The notes under the pieces: model-generated
Told to the model about the DNA's origin: nothing
Database searches by the model: none
What the model saw: only the letters and a program-made list of their open reading frames with translations
Part shown: positions 5,130 to 8,644 of the stretch, in pieces
How positions within the stretch are numbered: the first letter of the stretch is position 1
How the letters are laid out: each line of letters opens with the position of its first letter
Assembly (NCBI GenBank): GCA_904502075.1
Contig: CAJGDL010000073.1
Coordinates: forward strand, 1-8,644
Origin: an uncultured Alistipes sp.
GTDB taxonomy: Bacteria; Bacteroidota; Bacteroidia; Bacteroidales; Rikenellaceae
DNA: 8,644 bases
Direction: 5' to 3'
Program-made: the position numbers and the translations under genes

Positions 5130-6875
5130 CTATATGAGGTTGAGTTCTTGCTTAATCGCCTCAATCTTCCCATCCAACTCGGCCAGCACGCGGTCGTAGT
5201 CGGCTACCGACTTCAACTCAGCCTTCACGCCGAAGTAGAACTTGATCTTGGGCTCCGTACCCGAAGGACGCACAGAAACCTTCGTGCCATCGGCCGTGAA
5301 CCACTGCAGCACGTTGCTCGACTCCTCCTGGATGGGCTCCTTCTTGCCGGTCGTCAAGTCGATGGTCTCCAGGGTCTTGAAGTCGTTGATGCGCACCACG
5401 GGCGAGCCGAGGATCGACTTGGGCGGGTTCGAGCGGAAGTCCACCATCATCTGCTGGATCAGCTCGGCACCCTCCTTGCCCTTGCGAACCACCGACACGA
5501 GGCCCTCGCGGTAGAAGCCATACTTCACATAGAGCTCCTGCAGCCACTCGTAGAGTGTCAGGCCCATCGTATCCTTGGCCCAGGCAGCAGCCTCGGCAGC
5601 CAAAGCACAGGCAGCCACGGCATCCTTATCGCGCACGAAGTCGCCGGGCAGGTAGCCGAACGACTCCTCGCCACCACCGATATACTTCGTCTTGCCCTCG
5701 TTGTCGCGGATAATGCGGGCAATGTACTTGAAGCCCGTGAGGCAGTCGTAGCACTTCACACCAAAGTGGTCGGCCACGGCATTGGCCATCTGCGAGGTTA
5801 CGATCGTCTTCACGACATACTGCTTGCCATCCAACTTGCCCAGCTCGGCCCAACGCGTGAGCTGGTAGCTCATCAGCAGCACCAGGGTCTGGTTACCGTT
5901 CAGCAGGATGTATTCGCCCTTCTGGTTGCGCAACGCCAAACCGATGCGGTCGCTATCGGGGTCGGTTGCCATCACCAGGTCGGCCCCCTCCTTGGCACCC
6001 AACTCAATGGCCATGGCCATCGTCTTGCGCTCCTCGGGGTTGGGCGACTCCACGGTGGGGAAGTTGCCATCGACGACGGCCTGCGCCTCCACCAGCGAGA
6101 CATTCTTGAAGCCGAAGTTACGGAGCGAGGCGGGCACGAGCTTCACACCCGAACCGTGCAACGGCGTGTAGATGATCTTCATGTCGGCATGGCGAGCCAC
6201 ACACTCGGGCGACAACGAGATCTCCTTCTGAATCGTATCCAGGTAGATCTTATCGAACTCCTCGCCCAAAATCGAGATATTTTCGGGATTCTTGCCCATG
6301 AGCACCTGATCCACCTCGGTGATCTTGTTCACCTCCTCGATGATGTTCTTATCGTGGGGGGCGGTCACCTGCGAGCCATCGGTCCAGTAGGCCTTGTAAC
6401 CGTTGTACTCCTTGGGGTTGTGCGAAGCCGTTACGACCACACCCGAATGACACTTGAGCTGACGAATTGCAAAGCTCAATTCGGGGGTGGGGCGGAGAGC
6501 ATCAAAGAGGAAGACCTCAAAATCGTTCGATGCGAAGATGTCGGCGACGCGCTCGGCAAACAGACGCGAATTGTTGCGGCTGTCGTGCGCAATAGCTACG
6601 CGGATCTTCTCGCCTGCAAAGTTCTTTTTCAAGTAGTTGGCCAGGCCCTGCGTAGCAGCTCCCACCGTATAGACGTTCATGCGGTTTGTACCCACGCCCA
6701 TGATACCGCGCAGACCACCCGTACCGAACTCCAAGTCCTTGTAGAAGCTCTCCACAAGCTCCTTCATATCGTTCTCCATCAACCACTTAACACGCTCTTT
6801 CGTCTCAGCGTCGTAGTTCCCATCGAGCCAAAGCTGCGCCTTAGCCAATACCTGTTGTTCCAATTCGTTTGCCAT
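5130..6875 (-). CDS. Phospho-sugar mutase (phosphoglucomutase/phosphomannomutase family)
   Basis: This 581-residue cytosolic alpha-D-phosphohexomutase interconverts sugar 1- and 6-phosphates (glucose and/or mannose, possibly pentose), linking glycolysis to polysaccharide and nucleotide-sugar synthesis. All four active-site elements are present in order: phosphoserine loop TASHNP (149-154, Ser151), metal loop DPDSDR (305-310), sugar-binding loop GEESFG (402-407) and phosphate-binding loop RPSGTEPK (536-543). The N-terminal EFGTGGLRG (50-57) and the length of about 580 place it nearer the PGM2/phosphopentomutase-like branch than the roughly 450-residue PMM/GlmM enzymes. Which sugar it prefers cannot be decided here. 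It is divergent from dnaA across a 238-bp AT-rich spacer. Its 3' end is followed by the inverted repeat. The antisense strand is also open over its whole length, which is a composition effect. Confidence 0.93.
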   Translation of the reverse strand: MANELEQQVLAKAQLWLDGNYDAETKERVKWLMENDMKELVESFYKDLEFGTGGLRGIMGVGTNRMNVYTVGAATQGLANYLKKNFAGEKIRVAIAHDSRNNSRLFAERVADIFASNDFEVFLFDALRPTPELSFAIRQLKCHSGVVVTASHNPKEYNGYKAYWTDGSQVTAPHDKNIIEEVNKITEVDQVLMGKNPENISILGEEFDKIYLDTIQKEISLSPECVARHADMKIIYTPLHGSGVKLVPASLRNFGFKNVSLVEAQAVVDGNFPTVESPNPEERKTMAMAIELGAKEGADLVMATDPDSDRIGLALRNQKGEYILLNGNQTLVLLMSYQLTRWAELGKLDGKQYVVKTIVTSQMANAVADHFGVKCYDCLTGFKYIARIIRDNEGKTKYIGGGEESFGYLPGDFVRDKDAVAACALAAEAAAWAKDTMGLTLYEWLQELYVKYGFYREGLVSVVRKGKEGAELIQQMMVDFRSNPPKSILGSPVVRINDFKTLETIDLTTGKKEPIQEESSNVLQWFTADGTKVSVRPSGTEPKIKFYFGVKAELKSVADYDRVLAELDGKIEAIKQELNLI

Positions 6876-6930
6876 AAGTTATCAGTTTTATTTATGATAT
6901 TTCAGTTTCGAGTTCTAAAAATTTTATATG

Positions 6931-6938
6931 CAAATATA
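6931..6938 (-). promoter_or_regulatory. Candidate -7 element for the phosphomutase gene
   Basis: Read on the minus strand this is TATATTTG, a full match to the Bacteroidota TAnnTTTG element. It predicts a start near 6924 and a leader of about 50 nt. No TTTG lies at the 19-nt spacing, so only half of the promoter is supported. The 6876-7113 spacer is otherwise AT-rich with no gene. Confidence 0.4.
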
Positions 6939-7058
6939 TAAAAATTATTTCAAATATTCACTATCAATGCGTTAAAATTCACCTCGCAAAAAATCGTTGG
7001 TTTTCTATATATAAAAAAAGTTATTTTGCAACTAAAAAATGAGATTATTTTCAGAAAT

Positions 7059-7073
7059 TTATTTACAACTTTG
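7059..7073 (+). promoter_or_regulatory. Candidate dnaA promoter core with DnaA-box-like overlap
   Basis: CAACTTTG (7066-7073) differs by one base from TAnnTTTG and would place the start near 7080, giving a leader of about 34 nt. It overlaps TTATTTACA (7059-7067), one base from the relaxed DnaA-box pattern TTATNCACA, so DnaA feedback on its own promoter is conceivable. No good -33 element is visible and the box is weak. Confidence 0.35.
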
Positions 7074-7113
7074 CCGTGTCAAAAGAGATCAAATCCTCTT
7101 GCATACATAATAA

Positions 7114-8529
7114 ATGAACACGAACACGCAGATATACAACGATATGTGGCAGCAATGCCTTGCCCATTTGCGAACCCAGACCACCGAGGAGGAGTTCGTC
7201 AAGTGGTTTCAGCCCATCGAACCCCTGGAGTTTGATGGCCAAACCCTGCGTCTTCGTGTCCCCAATGCAAGCTACGTCTACCAGATCGAGAAGAATTACT
7301 TGAAATTCCTCCGACCGATCATCTCGCAGCTCTACGGCCAGCAGACCAAGCTCTTCTACGCCGTACCCAAACCCCAGCCGCAGCCGCAACCCGAGGTGGA
7401 TACAACGGGTATTCGTCGCATTGTAGCCCAAACCGACACGGCAAATATACAAAATTATAATCCGATTGCCATCCCCGGACTCAGAAGATTGAAGATTGAC
7501 CCCAATCTGAACCCTTCGTTGAAGTTCTCCTCCTTTATCGAGGGCGACTGCAACCGCTTGGCCCGCTCGGCCGGTATGGCGGTGGCCGTAAACCCGGGCA
7601 ACAACCCCTTCAACCCCTTATATATATATGGTGATTCGGGGTTGGGCAAGACCCATGTCGTACAGGCCATCGGACATGAGATCGGCGAGCGCCACCCCGA
7701 ATTACAGGTGCTCTACGTCTCGATGAACAAATTCCAGGCCCAATTCCAGCGCGCCTACCTGAGCGACAAGAAGGGCGAGTTGAACGATTTCATCCACTTC
7801 TACCAAATGGTGGATGTACTGATCATCGACGACATTCAGGAGCTGACGGGAAAGCCCGGTACGCAGAATGTCTTCTTCAACATCTTCAACCACCTGCACC
7901 TCTCGGGCAAGCAGTTGATCCTCACGTCGGATAAGCCCCCCGTGGAGCTCAAGGATATCGAGGAGCGTCTGCTGACCCGCTTCAAGTGGGGCTTGACCAC
8001 GCAGATCCAGTCGCCCGACTACCAGACCAAACTGAAGATCATTCGCGCCAAGATGGAGAAACTCAATGTGCCCATTTCGGACGAGGTAGTCAACTTCCTG
8101 GCAGAGAATATCTCGGCCAATGTACGCGAGATCGAGGGAGCCCTCTCGTCGTTGGTAGCCAACGCCTCGTTCATGGGTCGTCGCATCACCACCTCGCTGG
8201 CCAAAGAGATCCTGAAGGTCTATGTACGCCTGACACAGAAGGAGATCACGATCGACCACATCATCGAAACCGTGTGTCGTTTCCTGAACATCGACGCCGA
8301 GCGTTTCAACTCCACGGAGCGCACGCGCGAGATTGCACAGGCCCGCCAGGTGGCCATGTACCTTGCCAAGCAGCACACGAAGGCACCTCTTACAGCCATC
8401 GGATCGGCCATCGGAGGTAGAAACCACGCCACCGTGCTCCACTCTTGCAAGGCGGTATCGAACCTCATGGAGACCGACAAGCAATTCCGCCACCAGGTAG
8501 AGGAGATCGAGAAGTTAATATTGGCATAA
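7114..8529 (+). CDS. dnaA: Chromosomal replication initiator protein DnaA
   Basis: This is the AAA+ initiator that binds DnaA boxes at oriC, melts the origin and helps load the replicative helicase. It has 471 residues, a normal length. Domain I (about 1-85) has the typical WQQCLAHLR and FVKWFQPI segments. Domain II is a short linker containing PQPQPQP (87-93). Domain III has Walker A GDSGLGKT (173-180), Walker B LIIDD (236-240), sensor I LTSD (270-273), the arginine-finger segment ERLLTRF (Arg289) and sensor II NVREIEGAL (336-344, Arg338). Domain IV is the Trp-repressor-like DNA-binding fold with basic segment TREIAQARQVAMYLAK (404-419) and signature GGRNHATVLHSCK (434-446). The signature has Asn where many DnaA proteins have Asp (GGRDH). 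The ATG follows two in-frame TAA codons, which supports this start. No dnaN lies next to it, as is common in Bacteroidota. The gene ends at a hairpin terminator. Confidence 0.97.
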   Translation: MNTNTQIYNDMWQQCLAHLRTQTTEEEFVKWFQPIEPLEFDGQTLRLRVPNASYVYQIEKNYLKFLRPIISQLYGQQTKLFYAVPKPQPQPQPEVDTTGIRRIVAQTDTANIQNYNPIAIPGLRRLKIDPNLNPSLKFSSFIEGDCNRLARSAGMAVAVNPGNNPFNPLYIYGDSGLGKTHVVQAIGHEIGERHPELQVLYVSMNKFQAQFQRAYLSDKKGELNDFIHFYQMVDVLIIDDIQELTGKPGTQNVFFNIFNHLHLSGKQLILTSDKPPVELKDIEERLLTRFKWGLTTQIQSPDYQTKLKIIRAKMEKLNVPISDEVVNFLAENISANVREIEGALSSLVANASFMGRRITTSLAKEILKVYVRLTQKEITIDHIIETVCRFLNIDAERFNSTERTREIAQARQVAMYLAKQHTKAPLTAIGSAIGGRNHATVLHSCKAVSNLMETDKQFRHQVEEIEKLILA

Positions 8530-8534
8530 AAATT

Positions 8535-8563
8535 TAGGAGTTAGGCATCTAACTCCTATTTTT
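8535..8563. terminator. Hairpin terminator after dnaA, built from 7-bp units
   Basis: TAGGAGTTAG (8535-8544) pairs perfectly with CTAACTCCTA (8549-8558) over 10 bp around loop GCAT, followed by T5. On the minus strand the stem is followed by AATTTTTA, so it may work in both directions. The arms also read in a 7-nt register (TTAGGAG, TTAGGCA), linking this terminator to the heptamer elements elsewhere in the window. Confidence 0.75.
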
Positions 8564-8644
8564 CAATCCCCCGGCGCCATTTGTCCAATCCGAGGAAGGG
8601 CACAATGCCTACGAAGCCCCCCCCCAAACAATTCCTAATTCCCC
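8556..8644 (-). CDS. Possible C-terminal end of a convergent minus-strand gene (runs off window)
   Basis: The minus strand is open from the window edge to a TAG at 8556-8558. The last residues read GFVGIVPFLGLDKWRRGIEK, which looks protein-like. Stop placement in the bidirectional terminator fits a gene convergent with dnaA. Against it, the frame crosses a C9 tract (8617-8625) and heptamer-like bases at 8630-8643, so only about 20 codons are persuasive. It could be a gene end, a remnant or chance. I do not recognise the family. Confidence 0.3.
   Translation of the reverse strand, partial: GIRNCLGGGFVGIVPFLGLDKWRRGIEK
8630..8644. repeat. Start of another heptamer-like repeat at the window edge
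   Basis: AATTCCT followed by AATTCCC (8630-8643) gives two 7-nt units of the same vocabulary as the end of the element at 2796-2872 (TCCTTAT, TAACTCC). It is cut by the window edge, so its extent is unknown. Confidence 0.35.

Noticed and set aside
5076..6941. A 621-codon open frame on the + strand opposite the phosphomutase gene
   Set aside because: It mirrors the phosphomutase in antisense. The product is rich in Leu, His, Arg and Val with no motifs, while the minus strand has all four mutase loops. The open frame follows from GC-rich codon use.
7702..8493. A 263-codon minus-strand frame opposite dnaA
   Set aside because: It is a shadow of dnaA codons, with low-complexity Leu/Val/Asp/Gly composition and no motifs.
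1..8644. A novel defence or mobile system
   Set aside because: All larger genes belong to recognisable housekeeping families, and no transposase, integrase, toxin-antitoxin pair or nuclease cluster is visible.

Overview
The window looks like core chromosome of a Bacteroidota bacterium, most likely Bacteroidales and possibly an Alistipes-like member. The evidence is GC-rich genes separated by AT-rich spacers, no clear Shine-Dalgarno sequences ahead of the starts, a perfect TTTG-N19-TAnnTTTG promoter of the Bacteroidota sigma-ABfr type, and the protein families present. The genus is inferred from style and was not tested by any search.

Layout. A + strand run opens the window: the C-terminal half of a UvrA excinuclease protein (its N-terminus lies outside), then an M16 zinc peptidase 4 nt later, then a class I O-methyltransferase. 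The methyltransferase is separated from the peptidase by an element built of eleven 7-bp units that ends one base before its start codon. A second 7-bp-period element follows the methyltransferase. Next comes an AT-rich island (about 3530-4540). It holds a perfect-consensus promoter, a roughly 200-nt rod-shaped RNA best read as a 6S-like or Bacteroidales-1-like ncRNA, and an unrecognised small secreted protein. A strong bidirectional terminator separates this island from a minus-strand block: a MazG-like pyrophosphohydrolase, a repeat-rich spacer (two 48-bp direct repeats beside a long inverted repeat), and a phosphoglucomutase/phosphomannomutase-family enzyme. An AT-rich divergent spacer leads to dnaA on the + strand. 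dnaA ends at a hairpin terminator that may be shared with a convergent minus-strand gene leaving the window.

Function. The genes are mostly housekeeping: excision repair, replication initiation, nucleotide-pool cleaning, sugar-phosphate interconversion, proteolysis and methylation. I see no defence system, transposase, CRISPR array, tRNA or rRNA. The material worth a second look is non-coding: the rod RNA with a competing 5' hairpin, the recurrent heptamer-period elements hugging gene boundaries, and the composite repeat upstream of the MazG-like gene.
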